Positions 16,984 to 23,841 of a stretch of DNA of 23,841 nt are shown one piece after another. Source of the stretch: Candidatus Latescibacterota bacterium. GTDB taxonomy: Bacteria; Latescibacterota; UBA2968; UBA8231. The translations under genes and the position numbers were made by a program. The stretch lies in the NCBI GenBank assembly GCA_022825185.1, contig JAJDYK010000327.1, positions 1-23,841 on the forward strand. Direction: 5' to 3'. Position 1 is the stretch's first letter; each line of letters begins with the position of its first letter. The notes under the pieces are model-generated. The model saw only the letters and a list, made by a program, of their open reading frames with translations, ran no database searches and had not been told where the DNA came from.

Positions 16984-17070
16984 AGATGCTTCGCCTCCAC
17001 TGCGTTGCGGCTCAGCATGACAGGCCGGACGGTGCCAGTTCCTGTCATGCTGAGTGGAGCGAAGCATCTT
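16984..17070. repeat. Long imperfect inverted repeat (dispersed-element type)
   Basis: AGATGCTTCGC at 16984-16994 pairs with GCGAAGCATCT at 17059-17069, and TCAGCATGACAGG at 17012-17024 pairs with CCTGTCATGCTGA at 17041-17053; TCCACT/AGTGGA pair between them. The left arm carries an extra C and about ten extra bases (GCGTTGCGGC). The spacer is 16 bases. It fills most of the 201-base gap between the DAHP synthase start and the amidohydrolase stop. The arm sequence resembles short palindromic repeats seen in many environmental bacterial genomes. It could also act as a terminator for the amidohydrolase gene. Confidence 0.75.
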
Positions 17071-17097
17071 ATACCGAGCAGGTCGCCACTTGCCACC

Positions 17098-18321
17098 CTA
17101 ACCACCCGGCACCCAACCCAAAGCCGCAAAGTTCTTGCCGGTGAGACTCCGCGTAAAGCGCGTCCGCTCGCGCGCTTCCTCTAGCTCCTCGCGCAAATCC
17201 TCCGGCCGATGCGCCTTGCCCCGGCGCACGGTCAATACCGGCTCGATTTTGCGATCGCCCTGCTCGCGCCGACCGCGCACATCCCGGAACTCGAACGTCC
17301 CTTCCAGCACCTCAAACGCCGCTAGATCCGCCACCGTACCCTCCCGCAGAGTACCCAACTCTTCGCCGCGCCCAATGGCGTCGGCTGCCGCCGCCGTACT
17401 CTGCTGCACGACGCGCTCGAGCGGCACGCCTAGGTTCAGCAACTTCGACGCAGTCTCCGGCATACTCTCAATCGGGCTGTCCCAGCTATGCGCGTGCAAA
17501 TCCGTGCTGATCACATCGGCGACAAAGCCGTCGGCCAGCGCCTGTATTGCGATTCCGTAGTCGAAGCTGCCGCCGCCGTGCCCCACGTCAAAGAGCACGC
17601 CCCGCTCCCGCGCTTCCCACACCTGCGGCACCACCGTCCCCGAGTCATCTACCACGCAATCTCCCGTACCTTGATAACAATGGGTCACCACATCGCCGGG
17701 CCGCAGCAGGGCGAGCACCTCCACAATCGGCACTCCCCGAGCTATGTGTACCATCACCGGCACCCCGGCCCACTCGGCCGCCTGCACTGCCAACTGCAAG
17801 GGTTTGGTCCCATTCTTGCCGACTTGGAACCCACCCTGCCGCACCTTGACCCCGACGCAGTGCTCCTGCCAGTGGTGGGCCACAAACGCCGTGCGCTCTG
17901 GATCGCCGTACTGCAAATCCACCATCTCCCCCACCGGCCCACAGGTCAAACCAATCGCCGAAATATGCACGTACGCCAAAACTTGGGTCCGCGCCGGCTC
18001 GACGACGTAATCGACAAACCCCTGAAAGTTAGCCCACCCCGCACTTCCAGCATCGACGATCGTCGTCACGCCCGTAGCCAAGCACAGCGCGTCGCCGCGA
18101 ATGCCCCAAGTTGAACATCCCGCGTAGAGGTGCGCGTGGATATCGATCCACCCCGGCGTCAGGATTTTGCCGGACAAGTCGATCGTCTCCGCCGCCGGAG
18201 CCGTTATTTCCTCGGCCACTGCGGCGATCTGCTCCCCGACGATCCCCACATCGCGGATCCCATCCACGTCCTGCGCTGGATCCATCACTCGCGCGCCTTT
18301 TAACAACAAATCGTAGGCCAT
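17098..18321 (-). CDS. Amidohydrolase/deacetylase family metallohydrolase (EF_0837/Atu3266 type)
   Basis: 407 residues from the ATG at 18321, preceded by GGAGGAAGGG; the frame extends to 18396 but that part is not conserved-looking. The binuclear metal set is visible: IDIHAHLYAG (His62, His64), VGVKVRQ (Lys159, probable carboxylated bridge), MVHIA (His192), VTHCYQG (His214) and STDLHAHSW (Asp274). TCGPVGEMVDL and DVGHGGGSFDYG are hallmarks of this dihydroorotase-like subgroup, some members of which deacetylate acetylated 2-hydroxyacids. The exact substrate here is unknown. It is transcribed away from the Ldh_2/hydroxyacid dehydrogenase pair, sharing a 188-base intergenic region. Confidence 0.87.
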   Translation of the reverse strand: MAYDLLLKGARVMDPAQDVDGIRDVGIVGEQIAAVAEEITAPAAETIDLSGKILTPGWIDIHAHLYAGCSTWGIRGDALCLATGVTTIVDAGSAGWANFQGFVDYVVEPARTQVLAYVHISAIGLTCGPVGEMVDLQYGDPERTAFVAHHWQEHCVGVKVRQGGFQVGKNGTKPLQLAVQAAEWAGVPVMVHIARGVPIVEVLALLRPGDVVTHCYQGTGDCVVDDSGTVVPQVWEARERGVLFDVGHGGGSFDYGIAIQALADGFVADVISTDLHAHSWDSPIESMPETASKLLNLGVPLERVVQQSTAAAADAIGRGEELGTLREGTVADLAAFEVLEGTFEFRDVRGRREQGDRKIEPVLTVRRGKAHRPEDLREELEEARERTRFTRSLTGKNFAALGWVPGG

Positions 18322-18383
18322 TTCCCTTCCTCCGTGCTCATGTAGCAATCCGACATGATTAGTTGTGCATCCTGTTCCGCGTC

Positions 18384-18403
18384 TATCTGCGTCCATCTGC
18401 GGA
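18384..18403. repeat. Decamer array, two units
   Basis: TATCTGCGTC and CATCTGCGGA head to tail, followed by TACT. Same unit as the three-copy array at 13415-13444. It lies within the divergent promoter region between the amidohydrolase and the Ldh_2 gene. Confidence 0.8.
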
Positions 18404-18448
18404 TACTCTTATAAGTAGGATTGCTATATTGAAACCCTCTGCGGCTGC

Positions 18449-18480
18449 TTGACACGCCTAGTCCCAAACCCGTATATAAT
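18449..18480 (+). promoter_or_regulatory. Sigma-70-like promoter of the dehydrogenase pair
   Basis: TTGACA at 18449-18454 is a perfect -35 box. TATATA at 18473-18478 gives an 18-base spacer (or TATAAT at 18475-18480 gives 20). The start ATG at 18510 is about 30 bases downstream, leaving a short leader. The 14 bases TTGACACGCCTAGT recur at 22641-22628 on the other strand before the Nudix gene. Confidence 0.7.
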
Positions 18481-18509
18481 GCGCTTTTTTACCCCAACAG
18501 AGAGCCATC

Positions 18510-19511
18510 ATGGGAAACACTCCTCCTGCCGAAGGCATCCGCGTCCCAGCCGTTGCCTTGCGCCAACTCACCGCCGACCTCTTCCAAAAAGCCGGCACCA
18601 ACTCAGCAGACGCCCAGTTCCTCGCCGACCTTTTGACAGCCACCGACCTGCGCGGCGTCAATAGCCACGGTACCTGGCAACTCCCCGGGTACGTGCACAT
18701 GATGCTCGAAGGGCGCGTCAATCCCCGCCCTAATATAAAGGTGACCAGTTCAACCACCACTGCCCGCGTCTATGACGGCGACGGCGGCATGGGGCACTTT
18801 CCCTGCCACCAAGCCATGACTTGGGTTGCTGAGACGGCCGCGGAGTACGGCACAGCCGCAGCGACCACTCGCAACCACTTCCACTTCGGCAGCGCCGGCA
18901 AGTACTCGCGCATCGCCGCGGCGGCTGGCTGCGTAGGGATCGCCATCTCTTCGCACCGCTACGATCTGCCGCCGGAATCCATAGTCAAAGGCGTCAACGC
19001 CACATCGCCGATCAGCATCGCCTTTCCCAACGGGGAACAACCGCCCCTCGTACTCGACATGGGCGCACACATGCTGCCTTGGGGCGAGGAACTCTTCGCG
19101 CAAATCCCCTTCGCCTTCTTCAAGGAGCTGGGCATTGGCGCGGTAAATCGGGCGCTGGGCGGCGTGCTGGCCGGGATTTACCTGCCGCAATTTATCCCGC
19201 CAGCTTCGCCGTGGGAATCCAACCAAGGATCCTTCCTCGCAGCTTTTGACGTGCGCGCTTTTATGCCTTTAGCAGAATTCCAAGCGCAGATGGACGCGTT
19301 CGTCGCCGCCGCCCGCAACATGCGGCCCTTCCCCGGCCTCGAGCGCGCCGAGTTGCCCGGCAATCTGGAGTGGCAACGGGAGCGCGAATACGCCCGCGAC
19401 GGCGTGCCCATCAGCCCCCAACACCAACAGCACCTTCAGGAACTAGCCGACGAGCTGGGAGTGACCACTCCCTTCGCCGCCTACGAACACACCCGCTTTA
19501 CGGCCCAATAG
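18510..19511 (+). CDS. Ldh_2 family (malate/L-lactate/ureidoglycolate-type) dehydrogenase
   Basis: 333 residues. LRGVNSHG (47-54, His53 the likely catalytic acid/base) is the hallmark of the malate/L-lactate dehydrogenase family that is unrelated to classical Rossmann enzymes. RNHFHFGSAGKYS (121-133) matches the family's NHFG..G motif with two extra residues, and ISIAFPNGE and LVLDMGAH correspond to the NAD-binding segments. The usual TNP motif reads TSP, so it is divergent. Members oxidise L-2-hydroxyacids (malate, lactate, sulfolactate, ureidoglycolate) with NAD(P). The next gene, a D-2-hydroxyacid dehydrogenase, starts 11 bases after the stop and must be cotranscribed. Confidence 0.9.
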   Translation: MGNTPPAEGIRVPAVALRQLTADLFQKAGTNSADAQFLADLLTATDLRGVNSHGTWQLPGYVHMMLEGRVNPRPNIKVTSSTTTARVYDGDGGMGHFPCHQAMTWVAETAAEYGTAAATTRNHFHFGSAGKYSRIAAAAGCVGIAISSHRYDLPPESIVKGVNATSPISIAFPNGEQPPLVLDMGAHMLPWGEELFAQIPFAFFKELGIGAVNRALGGVLAGIYLPQFIPPASPWESNQGSFLAAFDVRAFMPLAEFQAQMDAFVAAARNMRPFPGLERAELPGNLEWQREREYARDGVPISPQHQQHLQELADELGVTTPFAAYEHTRFTAQ

Positions 19512-19522
19512 AAGGGGAACAG

Positions 19523-20521
19523 ATGACCCAACCCCACATCCTGTCCAGCGTCGAGATCGAGTTTCAAGGCCAAAGCCAAGCCCGCGATCTTATTGAACGC
19601 GCCGGCTTCGCCATCGAGGTCCGGCACCCCCAGCCCGGCTGGCCCGACGAGGAAACGCGCACCAAGCTAGACGGCTTCGACGCCCTGCTAGCCGGCGGCG
19701 AAAACCTCAACGCCGCCACCATGGACCAGACAGAGCAACTCAAGATCATCGCCCGCAACGGCGTCGGCTTCGACAAGGTCGATCTCGATTACTGCACCCA
19801 GCGCGGCATCGTCGTCACCAATACCCCCGGTGCCATGGCCGACGCAGTGGCCGACCTGACCTTCGCCCTGCTCCTCGGGATGGTGCGCTCGCTCAGGTTA
19901 GGCGACCATCGGGTCAAAACAGAAGACGCCTACGACGTTCCTGTCGGCGAAGACCTCTGCGCCATGACCTTGGGGCTGGTCGGCTGTGGCCGCATCGGTG
20001 CCGAAGTCGTGCGCCGTGCCCGCGGCTTTAAGATGCGAGTCCTCGTCCACGATCCTTGGATCGACGACGCGCAAATCAGCGCCCTCGGCGCTGAGCCTGC
20101 CGACCGCGCCACCCTGCTGTCCCAAGCCGACGCCGTTACCTTGCACCTGCCGCTGACCGAGGAAAACCGCCACCTCGTCAATGCCGAGTTCCTCAGCCTT
20201 ATGAAAGAGGGAGCCTACCTGATCAACACCGCTCGCGGCGGCTTAGTTGACGAAGCCGCCCTAATCACCGCACTCGACAGCGGCCACCTAGGCGGCGCCG
20301 GCCTCGACTGCCAAGCCACCGAGCCGCCGCAAGGCCAATCCCTCGAACTAGTCCGCCGCGACAAGGTGCTGGCCCTGCCCCACACTGGCTCCAGGACCCT
20401 AACCGCCCGCAAACGCATGTCCCTCGTCGCCGCGCAGAGCATCGTCGCGCTATTGCAGGGCAAAGTCCCCGATCACGTGGTCAACAAAGATGTGTTGGAT
20501 AGGTTGGATTTGGCGGGGTAG
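19523..20521 (+). CDS. D-isomer-specific 2-hydroxyacid dehydrogenase
   Basis: 332 residues from the ATG at 19523, with GAAGGGG in the 11-base gap after the previous gene. An in-frame extension to 19370 overlaps the previous gene in a different frame and is not real. The NAD-binding motif GLVGCGRIG (151-159) and the catalytic residues Arg238 (NTARGG), Glu267 (ATEPP) and His287 (LPHTGS) are present. It resembles phosphoglycerate dehydrogenase but lacks the ACT domain and the longer serine-pathway form, so a catabolic 2-hydroxyacid role is more likely than SerA. With the upstream Ldh_2 gene it gives enzymes for both stereochemical families of 2-hydroxyacids. Confidence 0.92.
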   Translation: MTQPHILSSVEIEFQGQSQARDLIERAGFAIEVRHPQPGWPDEETRTKLDGFDALLAGGENLNAATMDQTEQLKIIARNGVGFDKVDLDYCTQRGIVVTNTPGAMADAVADLTFALLLGMVRSLRLGDHRVKTEDAYDVPVGEDLCAMTLGLVGCGRIGAEVVRRARGFKMRVLVHDPWIDDAQISALGAEPADRATLLSQADAVTLHLPLTEENRHLVNAEFLSLMKEGAYLINTARGGLVDEAALITALDSGHLGGAGLDCQATEPPQGQSLELVRRDKVLALPHTGSRTLTARKRMSLVAAQSIVALLQGKVPDHVVNKDVLDRLDLAG

Positions 20522-20553
20522 TGGGTGAGGATGTGGAAGTGAACTAGAAAAGG

Positions 20554-20847
20554 ATGAAAAAGATGATCTGCTCAACCCTAGATCAATATCTGGCCGAAGA
20601 CCGTGTACCGGCAAAGGAAATCCATGATAAAGTCAGAGAACGCCACGGTGAGTACTATCTAAGCACCGGTTATTACCTCCGTCTGTATCGCCAGCGTGCG
20701 GAACTGACTCAAGCGACTCTTGCCAAGCGGAGCGGCATCCGCCAGCACCATCTGTCTGAAATGGAAAACAACAAGCGAGTGTTGGGAAAAGTGAACGCCA
20801 AGAAATTGGCGGAGATACTAGACTGTGATTACCGTAAACTGCTATAG
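20554..20847 (+). CDS. Small XRE-family helix-turn-helix regulator
   Basis: 97 residues. The C-terminal half is a Cro/CI-type helix-turn-helix: LTQATLAKRSGI as the first helices, RQHHLSEMENNKR as the recognition helix and turn, then VNAKKLAEIL. The ATG at 20563 (MICSTLDQYL) is better placed behind AAAAGGA than the ATG at 20554, so the protein may be three residues shorter. Such small proteins are often antitoxins or immunity/restriction controllers; no toxin gene is adjacent. Composition is AT-richer than the preceding dehydrogenase and like the convergent endonuclease 45 bases away, suggesting both arrived together. Confidence 0.85.
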   Translation: MKKMICSTLDQYLAEDRVPAKEIHDKVRERHGEYYLSTGYYLRLYRQRAELTQATLAKRSGIRQHHLSEMENNKRVLGKVNAKKLAEILDCDYRKLL

Positions 20848-20856
20848 CGTCTGACT

Positions 20857-20901
20857 GAATTATATTGCCGCGATGACTGGTTGATTGACGGACTATAATT
20901 C
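20857..20901. terminator. Possible bidirectional terminator between the XRE and HNH genes
   Basis: GAATTATA at 20857-20864 and TATAATTC at 20894-20901 are complementary but 29 bases apart, in the convergent gap and overlapping the last codons of the endonuclease. The stem is AT-rich and weak. Confidence 0.2.
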
Positions 20902-21780
20902 GCGGTAGTTTCCCTTAAACACCTCTCTAACATGCCATCTTACGAAATCTGCCTTCGGATAATAGGATCGCCTTTGCGGGAAGTTGATTCTTTTACCATG
21001 AAACCTCATCAGCCATTCATCAAAGCCCACTGATCCATGTGCATCATCCGATACAAAAATTTCTAGCTTATTGGACAACATAAAAGCCCCACGGTCGAAT
21101 AGCTTATGGTGTAGCACACATAACGCTAATCCGTTCACTTCTGTATCGGGACCACCGGCTTGATGCCATTTGATATGGGCGGCTTCCAACGCAACTGGCT
21201 GATAGCGCAATTTCACGTCAAATCCACAGACAGCACACTTATATTCGTAGGCTTTCAGGACATTTTCTCGGAAGTCGGGGTCGCGTCTTTTCCGACTGGG
21301 AATCTGGATGGGAAACTCAATGCCAACGGTTTGTAAAATGTCTTCGTGAATCGAGGCAGGAAAATGAGCGTCCAACAAATTCTGGATTATTTCAAATGCC
21401 AGTTTAGGATCATTCTGAAGGCAAAGGGCAATTGGTTCGGGAAAACCACCTGAAACCTCGTAACGCCGCAGATCAGTTATGTAGGCATCTCCACTTTTCG
21501 TTTGCCTAATTTTGTCTGCATCGGATACCTCCCATACCCCATCATTTCTCAGCCGCCAAAATGGAAACTCGGGTCTGTTGCTTGATTTCCAAGGGCCAAA
21601 CTCTTGCAGTAATTTTCCAAGTTTCTCCTCTACATCGGAGTATGCAATAAGCCTGCTCTCTCCGCGTAGCAATTTTCCAATTGCATACAGAACCAGCAAG
21701 GGTTTGTGAGGTGCTCTTCTCCCACCCTTCTGCCATAAATTCAAGGTTTTAAATTTCTGTATAATTAATTCTCGGTCCAT
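20893..21780 (-). CDS. HNH endonuclease, phosphorothioate-DNA-dependent type IV restriction family
   Basis: 295 residues. The N-terminal domain (1-150) has KGGRRAPHKPLLVLYAIGKL (18-37) and RPEFPFWRLRNDGVWEV (69-85), which I recognise as hallmarks of the sulfur-binding domain of ScoMcrA/SprMcrA-type enzymes that read phosphorothioate-modified DNA. The C-terminal part is an HNH nuclease: CAVC (182-185), EAAHI (His202), VNGLAL (Asn216) and CVLHHKLFDRGAF (221-233), with all expected metal and catalytic residues. Such proteins cut foreign or self DNA carrying Dnd-type phosphorothioate marks. No Dnd genes are in the window, so a stand-alone defence role is likely. AT-richer than the flanks. Only a weak ribosome-binding site is visible. 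It lies 39 bases downstream of the Nudix gene on the same strand. Confidence 0.85.
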   Translation of the reverse strand: MDRELIIQKFKTLNLWQKGGRRAPHKPLLVLYAIGKLLRGESRLIAYSDVEEKLGKLLQEFGPWKSSNRPEFPFWRLRNDGVWEVSDADKIRQTKSGDAYITDLRRYEVSGGFPEPIALCLQNDPKLAFEIIQNLLDAHFPASIHEDILQTVGIEFPIQIPSRKRRDPDFRENVLKAYEYKCAVCGFDVKLRYQPVALEAAHIKWHQAGGPDTEVNGLALCVLHHKLFDRGAFMLSNKLEIFVSDDAHGSVGFDEWLMRFHGKRINFPQRRSYYPKADFVRWHVREVFKGNYREL

Positions 21781-21819
21781 CGGTGCTCTTCTACGGTCGG
21801 CTCCGCGCCAACCAATTCC

Positions 21820-22587
21820 CTAAGAATCCACCCCCGGCGGCATAAAAAACTCGTACTGCTCCGGTGTGCCGTAGCCCTCCATCTCCGTCAGCCGCACCCC
21901 CGTGCTGTTGAGCGCCGCCTCGACGATCCGCTTGTTGAAGGAGCTGACGTTTTCATCGGCCAGATAGTCGGCCACCGGCATCCACAAACACTCGGCGATC
22001 TCGTCCTCCTGGATGCTAATCTCCGTGCTCAGCGGGCGCAGGCGGCAGACGAAGTAAATATCCGACTTGCCGAAGCGGTAGCCGTGCCAGTGGCGGAAGC
22101 AAACCAGCGCGTCGAACTCAGTCTCGACCCCGGTCTCTTCAACGACTTCGCGCACCACAGCTTCGGCCAAGTGCTCGCCCGCGTGCAGCGCGCCGCCGGG
22201 CAGCTTGTAGCGCGGCGGGCCGGGCGCGCGCCGATGGTACTTTTCGCTGACCACCAACAGTTCCCGCGCCTCGTTGAGCACCACCCCGCCTGCGCCGATG
22301 TAGTGCGAAGCGTGGGCGGGCACATAAGCGCTTTCTTCCAGTTGCAATGTCATCATTAGATAGCCGTCGCCGCTGTGGTGGAATGTAAACCCGGCTTCCA
22401 CTGCCACGGGGACCAACGCCGCCTTGGCAATCGGTACCTCCAGCCAGACGACCCGGTAGCCTTCGTCCTTCCAAGCCGCCAGCGAAGCGCGCAGCCGCTC
22501 GGCAAACGCCGCCGGATCTGGCTCAAGAGCCTCTGGTTTGGGAATGATGCCGCCGAATGGATTAGTCGTTGCCACAATAGGTTCCAT
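21820..22587 (-). CDS. Nudix hydrolase with NUDT6-like N-terminal domain
   Basis: 255 residues with a GGAGGCGG ribosome-binding site. A perfect Nudix box GX5EX7REUXEEXGU spans 132-154 (Gly132, Glu138, Arg146-Glu147, Glu150-Glu151, Gly153). Residues about 25-90 form a pre-Nudix domain (AWKDEGYRVVWLEVP, FHHSGDGYLMM) like that of the FGF-antisense/NUDT6 family, joined to the catalytic part by the short VPAHASHYIGAGGVV stretch. Nudix enzymes hydrolyse nucleoside diphosphates linked to other groups; the substrate is unknown. A strong promoter lies upstream on the same strand. Confidence 0.9.
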   Translation of the reverse strand: MEPIVATTNPFGGIIPKPEALEPDPAAFAERLRASLAAWKDEGYRVVWLEVPIAKAALVPVAVEAGFTFHHSGDGYLMMTLQLEESAYVPAHASHYIGAGGVVLNEARELLVVSEKYHRRAPGPPRYKLPGGALHAGEHLAEAVVREVVEETGVETEFDALVCFRHWHGYRFGKSDIYFVCRLRPLSTEISIQEDEIAECLWMPVADYLADENVSSFNKRIVEAALNSTGVRLTEMEGYGTPEQYEFFMPPGVDS

Positions 22588-22612
22588 ATACCGCCTCCCT
22601 CAATAGCCGCTA

Positions 22613-22641
22613 GTGATAGCAAACCCCACTAGGCGTGTCAA
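22613..22641 (-). promoter_or_regulatory. Sigma-70-like promoter of the Nudix gene
   Basis: On the minus strand TTGACA (22641-22636) is followed after 17 bases by TATCAC (22618-22613), then a short leader to the ATG at 22587. Its first 14 bases, TTGACACGCCTAGT, are identical to those of the promoter at 18449. Confidence 0.6.
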
Positions 22642-22650
22642 CCCGTCTAA

Positions 22651-22681
22651 CTTGGCCCACTGCCAAGCCGTACCCTATACT
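22651..22681 (+). promoter_or_regulatory. Promoter with operator-like palindrome for the alpha/beta-hydrolase gene
   Basis: TTGGCC (22652-22657) and TATACT (22676-22681) are 18 bases apart, 31 bases before the ATG at 22712. The -35 region lies inside CTTGGC-CCACT-GCCAAG (22651-22667), a perfect 6-base inverted repeat that could bind a regulator. Confidence 0.45.
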
Positions 22682-22711
22682 ATCGCCCGACGCAAAAAAT
22701 GAGGATAACCC

Positions 22712-23841
22712 ATGCAACGCGCACTGCACAGAAAGCTCATCGGCCCCAAGGCCCATCGCCAACTCCTCGCCTTCCTCGGCGAGCACCTACCCCACTTCAC
22801 ACCCTCCACATCGGCTGCGGCTTGGCGCAAACAAATCCCAACCCTGCGCGCCCAAGTCCTCGACCTGTTCTTCCGCGGCCATCCCAAGGGTCTCCTCGCG
22901 GAACAGCCGCAAGTCCACTGGGGCGACCGCATCGAGACCGGAGCCGGCTACACCATCCGCAAGCTGCGCTACGAGGGCTATCCCGGCCTCTGGGTTCCGG
23001 CCCTGCTCTACGAGCCTGACCAACTCGGGGAAAAGGCCCCCGCCGTCCTCAACCCCAACGGCCACCACGCCGGCGGCAAGGCCATGGACTACAAACAGGC
23101 CCGCTGCATCAACCTCGCCAAGCGCGGAATGCTGGCGCTCAACACCGAATTTCTGGGAATGGGCGAACTGCGCGCGGATGTCGAACACAACCGCATCGCC
23201 CACCTCGACCTGTGCGGCATCGCCGGCATCGGCGTGTTCTATCTCTTGATGAAGCGCGGCCTCGACGTACTGCTCGCCCACCCCAAGGCCGATCCCGAGC
23301 GCATAGGGATGACCGGCCTATCGGGCGGCGGCTGGCAAACAGCGCTGCTAGCAGCCCTCGACGAGCGCGTCAAAGTCATCGTCCCAGTCGCCGGCCATTC
23401 AGCCGTCTGGCAGCGCCGGGGCTGCATCGAGGACATTGGCGACCAAGAGCAATGCCCGGCTGACCTCTGCACGATCGCCGACTATGACACACTCTCCGCG
23501 CTCTTTGCGCCGCGGCCGACCTTGCTCATCTACAACCGCCACGACGACTGCTGCTTCCAGACGCGGAGGACGCGCAAATCCATCTACGAACCCATCCGGC
23601 CCGTATTCGCGCTCTTGGACGCCCGCGACAGCATCGCCCTCCACGACAACACCGACCCCGGCACCCACAACTACGAGCGCGACAACCGCCGCCAGTTCTA
23701 CAAATTTCTCAACCAACACTGGGGATTGGAAACGCCAGACGACGACCTACCCTATCGCGACGAGTTGCAAACCGAAGAAGCCTTGGCCGTCGGCCTACCT
23801 CCCGATAACGCCACCCTGATATCCATCGCGCAGACAGCTCT
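22712..23841 (+). CDS. Alpha/beta-hydrolase (acetyl-xylan-esterase-like), 3' truncated by the window
   Basis: The ATG at 22712 is preceded by GAGGA and the frame stays open to the window end (376 codons visible). GLSGGGW (Ser204) is the nucleophile elbow. YNRHDDCC (Asp278/Asp279) and GTHNYERD (His319) supply the acid and histidine of a Ser-Asp-His triad, in the right order. NPNGHHAGG (about 116-124) fits the oxyanion-side loop. No signal peptide is seen. Large abhydrolases of this kind deacetylate xylan or hydrolyse other sugar esters, fitting the carbohydrate theme; the substrate is inference. The last visible segment after about residue 345 may begin a second domain. Confidence 0.87.
   Translation, partial: MQRALHRKLIGPKAHRQLLAFLGEHLPHFTPSTSAAAWRKQIPTLRAQVLDLFFRGHPKGLLAEQPQVHWGDRIETGAGYTIRKLRYEGYPGLWVPALLYEPDQLGEKAPAVLNPNGHHAGGKAMDYKQARCINLAKRGMLALNTEFLGMGELRADVEHNRIAHLDLCGIAGIGVFYLLMKRGLDVLLAHPKADPERIGMTGLSGGGWQTALLAALDERVKVIVPVAGHSAVWQRRGCIEDIGDQEQCPADLCTIADYDTLSALFAPRPTLLIYNRHDDCCFQTRRTRKSIYEPIRPVFALLDARDSIALHDNTDPGTHNYERDNRRQFYKFLNQHWGLETPDDDLPYRDELQTEEALAVGLPPDNATLISIAQTA

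Overview
The window looks like a chromosomal stretch of an uncultured, GC-rich, probably heterotrophic bacterium. It carries a PhyH dioxygenase, a lipid-anchored DUF4874/DUF4832 protein, a type I sulfatase, a Gfo/Idh oxidoreductase, a glycoside-hydrolase-like barrel protein and several amidohydrolase and hydroxyacid-dehydrogenase genes. This gene mix is common in Latescibacterota/Poribacteria-like genomes. That placement is inference; no rRNA or other taxonomic marker is present. I see no tRNA, rRNA, CRISPR array, integrase or transposase.

Layout. (1) 1-3003: the 3' part of a DSD1/D-threonine-aldolase-like PLP enzyme cut by the window edge, a CnoX-like thioredoxin-TPR protein, a convergent PhyH dioxygenase, and a short possible gene remnant. 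(2) 3004-6844: an orphan family-5 solute-binding lipoprotein, then a distinctly AT-richer ABC exporter, then a decayed second copy of the binding-protein tail. The exporter therefore sits between a live binding-protein gene and the relic of a paralogue. (3) 6845-10913: a rightward run of a mannonate-dehydratase-like protein, a DUF4874/DUF4832 lipoprotein and a cytosolic-looking sulfatase. (4) 16896 down to 10928, leftward: DAHP synthase, MFS transporter, Gfo/Idh oxidoreductase, a GH-like TIM-barrel protein and an SDR epimerase, the last two separated by one base. (5) 17098-20521: an EF_0837/Atu3266-type amidohydrolase diverging from a coupled pair of 2-hydroxyacid dehydrogenases, one of the Ldh_2 family and one of the D-isomer-specific family. 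(6) 20554-21780: an AT-richer patch with a small XRE regulator and an HNH endonuclease that looks like the phosphorothioate-DNA-dependent type IV restriction family. (7) 21820-23841: a NUDT6-like Nudix hydrolase and a divergent alpha/beta-hydrolase that runs off the window.

How the parts may work together (inference). Regions 3-5 look like catabolism of sugar acids, sulfated carbohydrates or hydroxyacids: import, desulfation, oxidation/epimerisation and dehydration. In region 5 a deacetylase-type amidohydrolase faces two hydroxyacid dehydrogenases, which suggests release of a 2-hydroxyacid followed by oxidation to the 2-oxoacid. The AT-rich exporter and the restriction patch look like later acquisitions.

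Dispersed non-coding repeats recur between genes: a CATCTGCGTC-type decamer array (13415-13444 and 18384-18403, with a partial copy near 14632), a long inverted repeat (16984-17070) and a short perfect palindrome (1028-1048). Two genes about 4 kb apart share an identical 14-base promoter segment (18449-18462 and 22628-22641).
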